A DNA stretch of 64,000 nt from Nesterenkonia sphaerica (GCF_005771565.1 NZ_VAWA01000009.1:45310-109309); one strand, 5' to 3'; shown: positions 37,571 through 46,979, counted from the first letter of the stretch. Notes: generated from the sequence alone by a model not told the origin. Numbers and translations: made by a program.

Positions 37571-39016
37571 TTAGGCGGGATAGCCGGTGTCGCGGGCGAG
37601 CATCATCTCTTCGGTCTCCCGCCGGATCAGCACCTGGGTATGGCCGTCTCTGACGGCGACTACGGCAGGTCGGGTCAGATAGTTGTAGTTGCTCGACAAC
37701 GAGTGGCAGTAGGCCCCGGTGGCCGGTACTGCGATGAGGTCCCCCCGGGTCACGGCCGGTGGCAAGTATACGTTTCGGACCACGATATCTCCGGATTCGC
37801 AGTGCTTTCCCACAATGCGAGACAGCACATGCTCTCCGGTGACTCGTCGCGAGCCCAGGACCGCTGAATAGTCGGCGTCATAGAGCACAGGCCGGGCGTT
37901 GTCCCCCATGCCGCCGTCCACAGCAATGTAGCGGCGGCTGAGACCGTCGGTGACCACGACATCTTTGGTGGTGCCGACGCTGTAGAGCGTCATGCCGGCC
38001 GGACCGGCGATGCTGCGTCCGGGTTCAATGCTCAGCCGCGGGATGGCGATCGCGTGTTCGCGGCAGGCGGCGCGGACTGCGGCGGCCAGCGCTTGGGCGA
38101 TCGCCTCGGGTGAGCGCGGGTGGTCGGCCTCGGTGTAGGCGATGCCGTGACCTCCGCCAAGGTCGAGCTCCGGCAGGGCCACACCGTGGCTGGCCTCAAT
38201 ACGGGCGAGGAAGTCGATCAGTTTGGAGGCGGCGAGTTCAAAACCGGCGGGTTCGAAGATCTGCGAACCGATGTGACAGTGCACGCCGATAAGTCTCACT
38301 CCTGGTGCGGCCAGCGCCTCGGTGACCGCTGTCCACGCCGGAGAGCCCAAATAAGGGTTGGCCGAGTCGGAGGTGGCTCCGGGGACAGGGGTGAGTGAGA
38401 GCCCGAACTTCTGATCCTCATGGGCAGTGGCAATGTACTCATGGGTGGAGGCGTGCACCCCTGGGGTCAGCCGCAGCATGACCGAGGCGGTCCGGCCTAA
38501 GCCGGAGGCAATGGCTGAGATCCGCCCGATCTCCTCCACCGAATCGGCGATGATGCGACCCAGGTCCAGTTCCACTGCGCGGGTGATCTCCGCATCCGAC
38601 TTATTGTTCCCGTGCAGACCGATGCGCGCCGGGGGCACTTCTGCGGCGAGCGCGATGGCAAGTTCGCCGCCGCTGGCGGTGTCGATGTTCAGCCCCTCTT
38701 CGGCGGCCCAGCGCGCGGCGTGGGTGGAGAGGAAGGCTTTCCCTGCGTAGAAGACGTCGACTTCGGTCTCCGGGGCGAAAGCCGCGTTGAATGCCGTCCG
38801 GAAGGTGCGGGCCCTGGCGCGGAAGTCGGTTTCGGAGACCACGTAGAGCGGGGTGCCGTAGGTGGCGGCGAGTTCACTCACCGGTACGCCGTCGACGGTG
38901 AGCTCACCGTCGGAGCTGCGGGCAGCAGTGCTGGGCAGCAGTGTCGCCTCGAGGTCGTCGGTGTTTTCCCGCGGCCTCAGCCAGTCCGGGGCCAGGGGGT
39001 GTGCGTGGAGAGTCAT
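37571..39016 (-). CDS. lysA: Diaminopimelate decarboxylase
   Basis: A 481-aa fold III PLP enzyme making lysine from meso-diaminopimelate. The PLP lysine is K93 in VFYAGKAFLST; GVHCHIGSQIFE, LDLGGGHGIAYTE, EPGRSI and CESGDIV follow as expected. It lies between argS and hom, a conserved actinobacterial arrangement. Confidence 0.97.
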   Translation of the reverse strand: MTLHAHPLAPDWLRPRENTDDLEATLLPSTAARSSDGELTVDGVPVSELAATYGTPLYVVSETDFRARARTFRTAFNAAFAPETEVDVFYAGKAFLSTHAARWAAEEGLNIDTASGGELAIALAAEVPPARIGLHGNNKSDAEITRAVELDLGRIIADSVEEIGRISAIASGLGRTASVMLRLTPGVHASTHEYIATAHEDQKFGLSLTPVPGATSDSANPYLGSPAWTAVTEALAAPGVRLIGVHCHIGSQIFEPAGFELAASKLIDFLARIEASHGVALPELDLGGGHGIAYTEADHPRSPEAIAQALAAAVRAACREHAIAIPRLSIEPGRSIAGPAGMTLYSVGTTKDVVVTDGLSRRYIAVDGGMGDNARPVLYDADYSAVLGSRRVTGEHVLSRIVGKHCESGDIVVRNVYLPPAVTRGDLIAVPATGAYCHSLSSNYNYLTRPAVVAVRDGHTQVLIRRETEEMMLARDTGYPA

Positions 39017-39026
39017 CGGGGCGGCC

Positions 39027-40685
39027 TCACATCTGCTCCGGCGCGCTGACCCCGAGCAGCGCCAGCCCGTTGCTGAGCACCTGCGCCGTGGCGCTGTTGA
39101 GCCAGAGCCGACTGCGATTGAGGTCCGTCACCGGAGCCACGGTGCCGTCTTCGGAGGTGGAGGGCGCGATCCTGCACTTGGCGTACCACGCGTGATACGC
39201 GCCGGCGAGGTCCTCCAGATACCGCGCGACCCGGTGCGGTTCGCGCAGCTGCGCTGCTCGCGCCACGGTGGTGGGGAAGGTGGCCAAATGCGCCAAGAGT
39301 TCCTCCTCCCGCACGTGGTTGAGCTGCGCGGCATCGAAGCTTGAGTGATCCACCCCTTGCGCCTCGGCGTTGCGAGCGGCGTTGCATGCCCGGGCGTGGG
39401 CGTACTGGACGTAGAAGACCGGGTTGTCGTTGGTCTTCGACTGCAGCACCTCAGGATCGACGTCGATAGGCGAGTCGGCCGGGTAGCGTGCCAGGGTGTA
39501 GCGCAGCGCGTCAGTGCCCAGCCATTCGATGAGGTCATCGAGTGCGATCACATTGCCCTTGCGCTTGGACAGCCGGGCGCCTTTGACGCTCATCAATTGG
39601 CCGATGATGATCTCGATATTGCGTTCGGGGTCGTCGCCGGCGCAGGCGGCCATGGCTTTGAGCCGCCCTACGTAGCCGTGGTGGTCGGCTCCAAGGATGT
39701 ACATCTTTTCGCTGAAGCCGCGTTCACGCTTGCTCAAGTAGTACGCGGCGTCGGCGGCGAAATAGGTGGGCTCGCCGTCCTCCTTGATCAGCACCCGGTC
39801 CTTGTCATCCCCGAAGTCGGTGGTGCGCAGCCAGACTGCGCCGTCGCGGTCGTCGATGTGGCCCTCTTCGCGCAGGGTGGCGATGGCTGCCTGGATTTTC
39901 CCCTGATCATGCAGGGACTTTTCTGAGAACCACTCGTCAAAGTGGACTCCGAAGTTGGCCAGGGTGTCTTGGATCTGGGCCAGCTGCGCTCGGTAGGCCA
40001 GGTCGCGGACCAGTGGCAGGGCCTCCTCGCGGGGGAGGTCTCGGATGTCAGGACGCTCGGCGGCGACGGTCTCGGCCAACTCATTGATGTACTCGCCGGG
40101 GTATCCGTTCTCCGGCCGGTCCTCGCCGCGGAGCTCAGCAAGCACGGTCGCGGCGAAGACGTTCATCTGGTTGCCGGCGTCATTGATGTAGTACTCGGCG
40201 GTGACCTGCGCACCGGAGGCGCGCAGCAGCCGCAGCAGCGCATCCCCCAGGGCGGCCCACCGGGTGTGCCCCATGTGCAGCGGACCGGTGGGGTTGGCCG
40301 AGACGTACTCCAGGTTGATCACGTGACCCTGCAGGGCCTGGTTATGACCGTAGTCCGCGCCAGCCTCCACAATCGTGCGGGCCAACTGGCCAGAAGCTGC
40401 GGCGTCGAGCGTGACGTTGATGAAGCCGGGACCAGCGACTTCCGCGCTGGCCACCTGGGTGTGCTCCGCCAACCGGGAGGTGAGGATCTCGGCGAGCTGG
40501 CGCGGGGCCATCCGGGCTGGCTTGGCCAGTTGCAGGGCAATATTGGTGGCCCAGTCCCCGTGGTCGCGGCTCTTGGGCCGCTCCACTCGCACATCCTCCG
40601 GAAGGGCCTCCAAGGTGATGTGGCCGGCGTCGACGGCCTCAGCAAGGGTGGTCTTCACAAGGGCGGAGAGTTCTTCAGGAGTCAC
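39027..40685 (-). CDS. argS: Arginyl-tRNA synthetase
   Basis: A 552-aa class I synthetase. It has the HIGH motif as HMGHTRWA, an N-terminal Add-1 domain, the KMSKS equivalent in GARLSKRKGN and a C-terminal anticodon-binding helical domain ending in LLGVSAPEQM. The start is GTG at 40685. It is 10 bases upstream of lysA. Confidence 0.97.
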   Translation of the reverse strand: MTPEELSALVKTTLAEAVDAGHITLEALPEDVRVERPKSRDHGDWATNIALQLAKPARMAPRQLAEILTSRLAEHTQVASAEVAGPGFINVTLDAAASGQLARTIVEAGADYGHNQALQGHVINLEYVSANPTGPLHMGHTRWAALGDALLRLLRASGAQVTAEYYINDAGNQMNVFAATVLAELRGEDRPENGYPGEYINELAETVAAERPDIRDLPREEALPLVRDLAYRAQLAQIQDTLANFGVHFDEWFSEKSLHDQGKIQAAIATLREEGHIDDRDGAVWLRTTDFGDDKDRVLIKEDGEPTYFAADAAYYLSKRERGFSEKMYILGADHHGYVGRLKAMAACAGDDPERNIEIIIGQLMSVKGARLSKRKGNVIALDDLIEWLGTDALRYTLARYPADSPIDVDPEVLQSKTNDNPVFYVQYAHARACNAARNAEAQGVDHSSFDAAQLNHVREEELLAHLATFPTTVARAAQLREPHRVARYLEDLAGAYHAWYAKCRIAPSTSEDGTVAPVTDLNRSRLWLNSATAQVLSNGLALLGVSAPEQM

Positions 40686-40702
40686 CCGACCATCCTAAGG
40701 GC

Positions 40703-41374
40703 TCAGGGAAGCAGCCCCAGCGTGCCGGCGATCACCATGTACAGCCCCAGGCAGAGCAGAGTCAGGCCGCTGACCAGCTCGATCCACCCTGTCACGCGCG
40801 GGTTGGACAGCCAGCGGTTGGCTGCATCGACCAGCAGCACCACGCTGATCAGATACGCGAACACGGTGAGCACCACTGTGCCGCCCAGGACCACAATGGC
40901 GAAGACCGGGCCCATGCTGGTGGGGGTGAACTGCGGAAACAGCGCCAGGAAGAACAGTCCCACCTTGGGGTTGGTCATACAGGTGGCCATACCGGCGAAC
41001 AGCGGAGTCAGCGGCGTGGTGCTCTGCTGCTGCGCGGGCGTGGCCTGCTGGAGTCGGGCAGCGCTGATGACTGCTGCGTCACGAAACCGTCCGCGTGCGG
41101 TCCAGCAGGTGCGCGCGCCCAGCAGCAGCAGATAACAGCCGCCAAGCAGACTGACGACGTAGTAGGCGATGTCGGAGGCTTCGAACAGCGCAGCCAGGCC
41201 CAAAGCCGCCAGCGCGGCCCAGACGAACATTGCCACGGAGGATCCTGTGGCCGCTGCCGCCCCAGCCCGCCGGGAGACCAGCGCGTAGCGCAGCGACAGC
41301 AGTGTGTCCGGACCGGGCGTGACAGCCAGGATCACGGCCACGCCGAGGAACGCAAGGTAGGTGCTGAGGGTCAC
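40703..41374 (-). CDS. LysE/RhtB family amino-acid exporter
   Basis: A 223-aa membrane protein with the family signature AVTPGPDTLLSLRYALVSRRAG and six hydrophobic segments, plus MTNPKVGLFFLALFPQF. It exports amino acids or homoserine-like compounds; position beside argS-lysA-hom suggests lysine, threonine or homoserine. The start is taken as GTG at 41374; upstream residues to 41410 are not hydrophobic. Confidence 0.88.
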   Translation of the reverse strand: MTLSTYLAFLGVAVILAVTPGPDTLLSLRYALVSRRAGAAAATGSSVAMFVWAALAALGLAALFEASDIAYYVVSLLGGCYLLLLGARTCWTARGRFRDAAVISAARLQQATPAQQQSTTPLTPLFAGMATCMTNPKVGLFFLALFPQFTPTSMGPVFAIVVLGGTVVLTVFAYLISVVLLVDAANRWLSNPRVTGWIELVSGLTLLCLGLYMVIAGTLGLLP

Positions 41375-41437
41375 TGCTCTATCCTGCGTCGCCAACGGAG
41401 GCGGACACAACCACGCCGTTGCCGGGCCACCACCGGC

Positions 41438-42172
41438 TCACGGCACCCAACGGTAGCGGTGCTCAGGTCGGCCGGCTTGACCGTAGCGCAGCGTCAGCTC
41501 CGCCCGCCCCTCCGCACACAGGTGTTCCAAATACCGGCGGGCCGTCACGCGTGCGATCCCGGTCCGGTCGGAGACCTCAACAGCGGAGACATCTTCCTGT
41601 GCGGATCGCAAAGCTTCAGCAACTCGCTCAACGGTCGCCGGAGTGAGCCCCTTGGGCATCGAGCGCGAGGCGGCCGGGCGCATCATCCCGAACAGCGTCT
41701 CGACGTCCTTCTGCGTCACCGTGGACATGGCATCCATGCGCTTCCGCGCAGCAGCATAGCGTTCCAGATGATCGCGCAGCTGACGCAGCGGGAATGGCTT
41801 GATGAAATAGTGCAGCGCCCCCATGGCCATCGCGTGACGGACCTGCTCGACGTCGCGCAGCGCGGTGATCAGGACTACATCCACAATGCCCACTTCTCGC
41901 AACCACACCGAACTCCGCAGCTTCTCCAGGACGGCCAAGCCAGTGCCGTCGGGCAGGAAGAGGTCCAGCAAGAGCAGTTCGGGACGATGCTGCCGGACTG
42001 CTTCGAGGGCCTCCGCTGCGGTGTGGACCGTGGCAAGCACTTCGAACCCAGGCAGAGAATTGACCAGCTCCCGATGATTACGTGCCACCCGCACATCATC
42101 GTCCACAATCAGCGCGGTGATCGGGCCGACGGCGCGGGACCCGGCTGCGGAGTGGTCCGAGGGGAGGCTCAT
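41438..42172 (-). CDS. Response regulator, CitB/DcuR type
   Basis: A 244-aa two-component regulator. The receiver domain has an acidic pocket at D24-D26, phospho-acceptor D70 (ELLLLDLFLPDG) and K125 (HYFIKPFPL). The C-terminal half ends in a helix-turn-helix (VSAVEVSDRTGIARVTARRYLEHL). This architecture is that of CitB/DcuR/CitT regulators of citrate and C4-dicarboxylate genes. It is coupled to the kinase by a 4-base overlap, and its likely target is the divergent citrate transporter. Confidence 0.92.
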   Translation of the reverse strand: MSLPSDHSAAGSRAVGPITALIVDDDVRVARNHRELVNSLPGFEVLATVHTAAEALEAVRQHRPELLLLDLFLPDGTGLAVLEKLRSSVWLREVGIVDVVLITALRDVEQVRHAMAMGALHYFIKPFPLRQLRDHLERYAAARKRMDAMSTVTQKDVETLFGMMRPAASRSMPKGLTPATVERVAEALRSAQEDVSAVEVSDRTGIARVTARRYLEHLCAEGRAELTLRYGQAGRPEHRYRWVP

Positions 42173-43794
42173 GATGGACCCACCTTATGCCGCACCGGGA
42201 GGTAGGCACAGAAGGTAGTCGCATCCTCCGTGTCCACGCTGACTGTCCCGCCGCGCCGCAGGCAGGCCTGACGAACCAGTGCCAGGCCCAGGCCTCGCCC
42301 TTCTCCGGAAAGATCCTTGGTGGAGCTCCCCATGCTGAAGACCTCGTCAGCAATTGCACTGTCCACACCTGGACCGGAGTCAATGACTCGGACTTCCAGC
42401 ACAGCGTTCTCTCCTCCGCCGTGCTGGCGCACCATCAGCTCCATCCAGCCGTCCGGACCGGCAGCGTCCATGGCGTTGTCCGTGAGATTGCCGAGCACCA
42501 GAAGGAGGTCATCGCGAAGGTCGTGCGGCAGATCTTTCGGCAAGTGGGACAGCGCAGACAGGTGGAAGTGCACGCCTCGTTCGGCCGCCTGCACGGATTT
42601 GGCCAGCACCAGTGCCGCCACCGTCATGTCCTGCAGGCTGGCGGCAATCTCCGCATCAGCACCGGAAGTGGCCAGCGAAAGCTCGGAGAGGTACTCCTGG
42701 GCCTCGTCCACGGCGCCGAGCTCCAACATGCCGGCCACAGTGTGGATGCGGTTGGCGAACTCATGCCGTTGGGCACGCAGCCCATCGGTGACTGTGCGCG
42801 CACCGTCCAGCTGGTCGCTGAGTCGTGTCAGTTCCGTGCGGTCACGCAGCGTCACGACGACGCCGCCGTCACGGTCACGCACCCGCACAGGTCTCCTGGT
42901 GCAGACCAGAATCAAGCCATCCTGGTTCAGAAGCAGATGCTCGCCAGGTTCAGTCCCATTGAGCACAGCTTGGGCTTCTGGCCCCAGCCCGAGTTCCGCC
43001 GGGGTCTGGCCCAGGTGTTCCTCGGGAAGCCGAAGAAGCTGCTGTGCCGGCGCATTGGCCAGCACCACACGTCCGGCATGATCCAGGCCGATCACGCCTT
43101 CTCCAATAGCGTAGAGCAGCGCCTCGCGGCCATCGAGAAGCGCTGTAATTTCCCGGGGCTCAAGCCCGTGGGTTTCTGCGCGAAGCCGGCGCGCCAACGA
43201 TCGGGCGCCGACAGCGCCCATACCCACGGCCAGCAGTGCCACCCCCGCTATCAGGGGCAGCTCTCCAATTGAGGCCAGCTGGACCTCGGAGGCGAGAATA
43301 CCCACAGAGACGAACCCGATCACCTCTTCGGACTCATTGAACACCGGGACCCGGGCTCGCATGGTTAGTCCCGCATAACCATGTTCCACCCCGGTCCACG
43401 TCTCGCCGGCCAGCACGGCTGCGGGGTCAAGATCGGGGCGCTGGCCGATGGCGGCGGGGTCCGGGTGGGACTGTCGGATGCCGTCGCTATCGGCGATCAT
43501 GATGTATTCGTAACCTGTGGCCTCACGCAGCGTCTCGGCCCACGGTGCAAGAATCTGTGAAGGATCCTCCGTCTCCAGTGCCTCCTGCACGGTCTCCATC
43601 ACAGCAACGGATTCGGCCATCGTCAGCACTCGGTCCTCATACTGCTGGCGGACCTCGACGTACTGGTTCACGCCCCAGAGCAGGCTGACCAGGGTGACTG
43701 CCCCAATGAGCAGCACCATGTTCCACCGAAAGAGCCGATGGTCCAACGAGAGTTCGCGATGGACGTGGCGCCGACGGCGTGTCATGACGGCCAC
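42169..43794 (-). CDS. Sensor histidine kinase, CitA/DcuS type
   Basis: A 541-aa sensor. A first membrane helix (about 24-42), an extracytoplasmic Cache/PASp domain (about 45-175) that would bind a carboxylate, a second helix (about 178-198), a cytoplasmic PAS (about 222-300), the His box QRHEFANRIHTVAGML with H344, and the ATPase boxes NLTDNAMDAAG and GEGRGLGLALV. The start is GTG at 43794 with GAGGAGG upstream. It is divergent from the CitMHS gene, so citrate is the probable ligand. Confidence 0.93.
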   Translation of the reverse strand: MAVMTRRRRHVHRELSLDHRLFRWNMVLLIGAVTLVSLLWGVNQYVEVRQQYEDRVLTMAESVAVMETVQEALETEDPSQILAPWAETLREATGYEYIMIADSDGIRQSHPDPAAIGQRPDLDPAAVLAGETWTGVEHGYAGLTMRARVPVFNESEEVIGFVSVGILASEVQLASIGELPLIAGVALLAVGMGAVGARSLARRLRAETHGLEPREITALLDGREALLYAIGEGVIGLDHAGRVVLANAPAQQLLRLPEEHLGQTPAELGLGPEAQAVLNGTEPGEHLLLNQDGLILVCTRRPVRVRDRDGGVVVTLRDRTELTRLSDQLDGARTVTDGLRAQRHEFANRIHTVAGMLELGAVDEAQEYLSELSLATSGADAEIAASLQDMTVAALVLAKSVQAAERGVHFHLSALSHLPKDLPHDLRDDLLLVLGNLTDNAMDAAGPDGWMELMVRQHGGGENAVLEVRVIDSGPGVDSAIADEVFSMGSSTKDLSGEGRGLGLALVRQACLRRGGTVSVDTEDATTFCAYLPVRHKVGPS

Positions 43795-43985
43795 TAGACC
43801 CTCCTCTTGCCCCTGTCACGCGGGACCCGGAACTCTCCGGCAACCCCCGCCTCTGAGACCAATACGACCAATAATGCGCCAATGTGCACAAAACTGTGGG
43901 GCCGGTCACATGCATTCAATACTGTCACGTGGCTCACATTTCCTGAGACCGAACCTACCCGCAGAACCGCACCAAGGAGAAAACC
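43795..43985. promoter_or_regulatory. Divergent control region, kinase / citrate transporter
   Basis: The 191-base gap has repeated CACA/CACG-type boxes on the plus strand: GTCACATG (43905-43912), GTCACGTG (43924-43931) and CTCACATT (43933-43940). An opposing AATGTG lies at 43881-43886. They are candidate sites for the response regulator ahead of the transporter. The transporter's ribosome binding site, AAGGAG, lies about 8 bases before its ATG. Confidence 0.4.
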
Positions 43986-45455
43986 ATGCTCAGCCTAATT
44001 GGCCTGGCAGTGATCGTCACTATGACGACGCTGCTCATCATGGGGCGGATAGCCCCGATCGTGGGACTCACGGTCATACCTTTCGCAGGAGCGCTGCTGG
44101 CCGGCTTCACCTTCACCGAGATCGGAGATTTCTTCGGCGAAGGCATAGGCGCAGTACTGGATGTGGCCGTCATGCTGATCTTTGCGATCCTGTTCTTCGC
44201 GATCATGAACCAGGCAGGGCTCTTCGACCCCTTGGTTCGGCTTGTGGTCCGGCTGACGCGCGGAAATGTGATCGCCATCTGCGTCGGTACCGTGCTGTTG
44301 GCCGCCGTCTGCCACCTGGACGGAGCAGGCGCCTCCACCTTCCTGATCGTCATCCCCGCACTGCTCCCCCTGTACCGCCACCTGGGCATGAGCCCTTACC
44401 TACTGTTGCTGCTGGCTGGGATGAGCATGGGGGTGCTGAACATGCTTCCGTGGGGCGGCCCAGTGGCGCGTGCGGCTGCGGTGGTCGGTATGGATCCCAT
44501 CGCACTGTGGCGAGGGTTGATCCCCGTGCAGGTCCTCTGCCTGCTGATGCTCGTGGTAGCTGCCGTCCTGCTGGGGATGCGGGAGAAGCGCAGGATTGCT
44601 GCCCGCGGCACGGCAGTAGAGACCCAGGAGACCCCCGTTGAGCTCCAGGACTCCCAGGTCGAGGAAGCAGCAGAGCGCGAGCTGGTCACCGTCGCAGCGC
44701 ACGGGCGCGCCGAGTCTGTCCCGGCTGGCCACCAATCAGCCGGGACAGGCGCTGGGCATTCACCGGGTGCGGGAGACAAGTACCGCGGGGAAGCCGACGA
44801 CGTGTGGGGCGCTCAGGACTCAGATGAGCCCACCCCGCGGTGGAAGATGGCCGTCAACATCGCCCTGGTCTTGGGCATGCTCGCTCTTCTGGTGTCGGAC
44901 ATCCTGCCAGCTCCACTGGCGTTCATGCTGGGGCTCAGCGCAGCCCTGGTGGTCAATCACCCCAAGGTCAGCGACCAGATGGAGACCATTAAGAATCATG
45001 GTGGCAGCGCCATCACCACTGGTGCCATCGTCCTGGCCGCCGGCTGCTTCTTAGGCATTCTCGAAGAATCCGGAATGCTTGACGCACTGGCCACCAATGC
45101 CGTCGCCATCCTGCCGGCGGCCCTCGTTCCCTATGTGCACCTGATCGTCGGTTTCTTCGGCCTGCCGCTGGAGCTGCTGCTGAGCACCGACGCGCACTAC
45201 TTCGCGCTGCTGCCCGTGGTGGAGGGTGTCGCCGGACAGGCAGGCGTGGAGACGATCTCCGTGGTCTACACCGTGCTGGTGGGCAATATCATCGGCACCT
45301 TCATCAGCCCATTCTCCGCCGCCCTGTGGCTAGCTCTCGGACTGGCCGGCTGTGACATCGGCAAGCACATCCGGTATTCGTTCGTTCCCATGTGGGTCTT
45401 CTCTGTGGTAGCCCTGGTGCTCGCGCTGGTCCTCGGGTTCATCCCATGGAGCTGA
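43986..45455 (+). CDS. Citrate-metal:proton symporter, CitMHS family
   Basis: A 489-aa transporter with about 11-12 hydrophobic segments. Family-like stretches are ICVGTVLLAAVCHLDGAG, MLPWGGPVARAA and ILEESGMLDALA with LPLELLLSTDAHYFALLPV near the end. A polar cytoplasmic loop at about 200-285, rich in Glu, Gln and Gly, separates the halves. CitMHS proteins import citrate complexed with Mg2+ or Ca2+. A two-component system of the matching type is divergent, as for citST-citM in Bacillus. Confidence 0.9.
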   Translation: MLSLIGLAVIVTMTTLLIMGRIAPIVGLTVIPFAGALLAGFTFTEIGDFFGEGIGAVLDVAVMLIFAILFFAIMNQAGLFDPLVRLVVRLTRGNVIAICVGTVLLAAVCHLDGAGASTFLIVIPALLPLYRHLGMSPYLLLLLAGMSMGVLNMLPWGGPVARAAAVVGMDPIALWRGLIPVQVLCLLMLVVAAVLLGMREKRRIAARGTAVETQETPVELQDSQVEEAAERELVTVAAHGRAESVPAGHQSAGTGAGHSPGAGDKYRGEADDVWGAQDSDEPTPRWKMAVNIALVLGMLALLVSDILPAPLAFMLGLSAALVVNHPKVSDQMETIKNHGGSAITTGAIVLAAGCFLGILEESGMLDALATNAVAILPAALVPYVHLIVGFFGLPLELLLSTDAHYFALLPVVEGVAGQAGVETISVVYTVLVGNIIGTFISPFSAALWLALGLAGCDIGKHIRYSFVPMWVFSVVALVLALVLGFIPWS

Positions 45456-45471
45456 GGCCGCTCCCGCCGCA

Positions 45472-45554
45472 TTGACGTCGGCCGAGACGTCAAGCCCCCG
45501 TAGCCTCCGCACATTTCTCGACCCTGGAGAGAGGACCGTGTGGAGGCTACGGGG
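45472..45554. terminator. Two consecutive hairpins after the citrate transporter
   Basis: First hairpin: TTGACGTC (45472-45479) and GACGTCAA (45486-45493), perfect, 6-base loop. Second: 45496-45512 pairs with 45538-45554 over 17 positions with one G-U, around a 25-base loop that itself contains a TCTC/GAGA pair. They start 17 bases after the stop and probably end the citM transcript. Confidence 0.6.
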
Positions 45555-45592
45555 ACATTCGCGTCAACACTAAAGACTGAAGGCCCCAACCC

Positions 45593-45621
45593 TTGACCAG
45601 CTCACGGCGCACACCTAATAT
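45593..45621 (+). promoter_or_regulatory. Near-consensus promoter of arsR-type gene
   Basis: TTGACC (45593-45598) and TAATAT (45616-45621) with an exact 17-base spacer. The expected start of transcription is at about 45628-45630, on the ATG itself, so the mRNA is probably leaderless. Confidence 0.7.
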
Positions 45622-45641
45622 GCAACTTAATGGTTGTATAT
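45618..45641. promoter_or_regulatory. Operator palindrome across the start codon
   Basis: ATATGCAAC (45618-45626) and GTTGTATAT (45633-45641) form an inverted repeat with 8 of 9 matches and a 6-base centre holding the ATG. It overlaps the -10 box. This is the expected position and form for autorepression by the ArsR-type product. Confidence 0.65.
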
Positions 45642-45977
45642 CCGGATGTAGACGCAAGACTCAGTGACGATGAGGTGGACCGCATCTTCCGCGCCCTGGC
45701 CGATGCCACCCGCAGAGACATCGTTCAGCGCACCCTGATTGAGGATGCCTCCATCTCTGATCTGGCGGAGCGCTATGACATGTCCTTCGCAGCCGTTCAG
45801 AAGCACATCACCGTCCTGGAGGGGGCCGGGCTGGTGACCAAACACCGCAGCGGCCGCATGCGGCACATACGCGCCAACGCGCAGGCGCTGCGCAAAGCAC
45901 AGGGGCTTCTCCAGACCTACGAACGCATCTGGCAACACCGCCTCGCCCAGCTCGATGCACTCCTCGCCGAGGAATAG
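45630..45977 (+). CDS. ArsR-family transcriptional regulator
   Basis: A 115-aa winged-helix repressor. IFRALADATRRDIVQRTL leads into the recognition helix region SISDLAERYDMSFAAVQKHITVLEGAGLVTKHRSGR. No metal-binding Cys pairs are present, so it is the SRPBCC-associated type rather than a metal sensor. It probably controls itself and the two downstream genes. Confidence 0.9.
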   Translation: MVVYPDVDARLSDDEVDRIFRALADATRRDIVQRTLIEDASISDLAERYDMSFAAVQKHITVLEGAGLVTKHRSGRMRHIRANAQALRKAQGLLQTYERIWQHRLAQLDALLAEE

Positions 45978-46004
45978 CACCACCACTGAGAGAAAGGCCA
46001 CACC

Positions 46005-46979
46005 ATGCCGGTCACATCGGTCGACAAGGACCTCGACAATCTCACTATGACCATCGTCGCGGACTTCTCCGTGCCGCGCGCACGCCTCTGGGACGCCTAC
46101 GCCGACCCCCGTCAGCTCGAGAAGTTCTGGGGCCCGCCGGGATGGCCAGCCACCTTTCTCCGCCATGACCTCTACCCCGGCGGCCGCTCCGAGTACTACA
46201 TGACTGGGCCGCAGGGCGAACGCTCACACGGCTACTGGGAGTTCACCCGCGTGGAGCCGGGGCGCTCCATTGAAGTCCTTGACGGCTTCGCCACCGAGGA
46301 CGGCCAACCCCAGAATGACATGCCCTCCATGCGCATGGTGTTGACGTTTGCTGACACCGAGACGGGTTCGCAGCTGGTGACCACCACGTACTTCAACAGT
46401 CTTGCCGAGCTGGAGCAGCTGATTGAGATGGGCATGGAGGAAGGCACCCGCGCGGCAATGAGCCAGATCGACGACGTCGTGGCAGATACAGCAAGCTTCT
46501 CCGCGGATCGTGGCGTGGACACCCAGATCCTCTCCGAGACCCAGGTGCGCTTCAGCCGGGTTCTTCGCGGCACAGTGGAACAGATCTGGAGGGCGCATCA
46601 CGACCCGGAGCTGCTCAAACAGTGGCTGTTCGGCCCTGACGGCTGGCAGCTGGCCGAGTGCCAGCTCGCCGACACGGTGGGAGGGCCTTACCGGTTCACC
46701 TGGGTGAAGGCCGACAGCGAGACCGGGTTCAGCATTACGGGAGAACTGGTGGAGTCGGATCCTCCGCACCGGGAGGTCACCACCGAAGCCATGGAGGACA
46801 TGCCGGGCCCGCCAACTCTCAACGTGCAGACACTGATCCCCGTCCAGAGCGGGACCCTGCTCACCTTGCTGATCACCTACGCCACCCAGGAGCTGCGCGA
46901 CGCCGCCCTGGAGACCGGGATGACCGACGGCATGGAACTTAGCTATGCACGTCTGGAAAACGGGCTGGCTGCGGCATGA
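46005..46979 (+). CDS. Tandem AHSA1/SRPBCC-domain protein
   Basis: A 324-aa protein made of two START-like AHSA1 domains. The first (about 15-155) has VPRARLWDAYADPRQLEKFWGP and GGRSEYYM. The second (about 178-320) has VEQIWRAHHDPELLKQWLFGPDGW and GGPYRFTWV. Such folds hold hydrophobic ligands; the function is unknown. It lies 28 bases after the ArsR gene and overlaps the next ATG by 4 bases. Single-domain relatives are more common, so this is a fusion of two. Confidence 0.85.
   Translation: MPVTSVDKDLDNLTMTIVADFSVPRARLWDAYADPRQLEKFWGPPGWPATFLRHDLYPGGRSEYYMTGPQGERSHGYWEFTRVEPGRSIEVLDGFATEDGQPQNDMPSMRMVLTFADTETGSQLVTTTYFNSLAELEQLIEMGMEEGTRAAMSQIDDVVADTASFSADRGVDTQILSETQVRFSRVLRGTVEQIWRAHHDPELLKQWLFGPDGWQLAECQLADTVGGPYRFTWVKADSETGFSITGELVESDPPHREVTTEAMEDMPGPPTLNVQTLIPVQSGTLLTLLITYATQELRDAALETGMTDGMELSYARLENGLAAA

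Noticed and set aside
35467..37653. 728-codon plus-strand frame
   Set aside because: Antisense to thrC and hom, both unambiguous; no family motif in the antisense product.
39942..41135. 397-codon plus-strand frame
   Set aside because: Antisense to argS and the LysE exporter.
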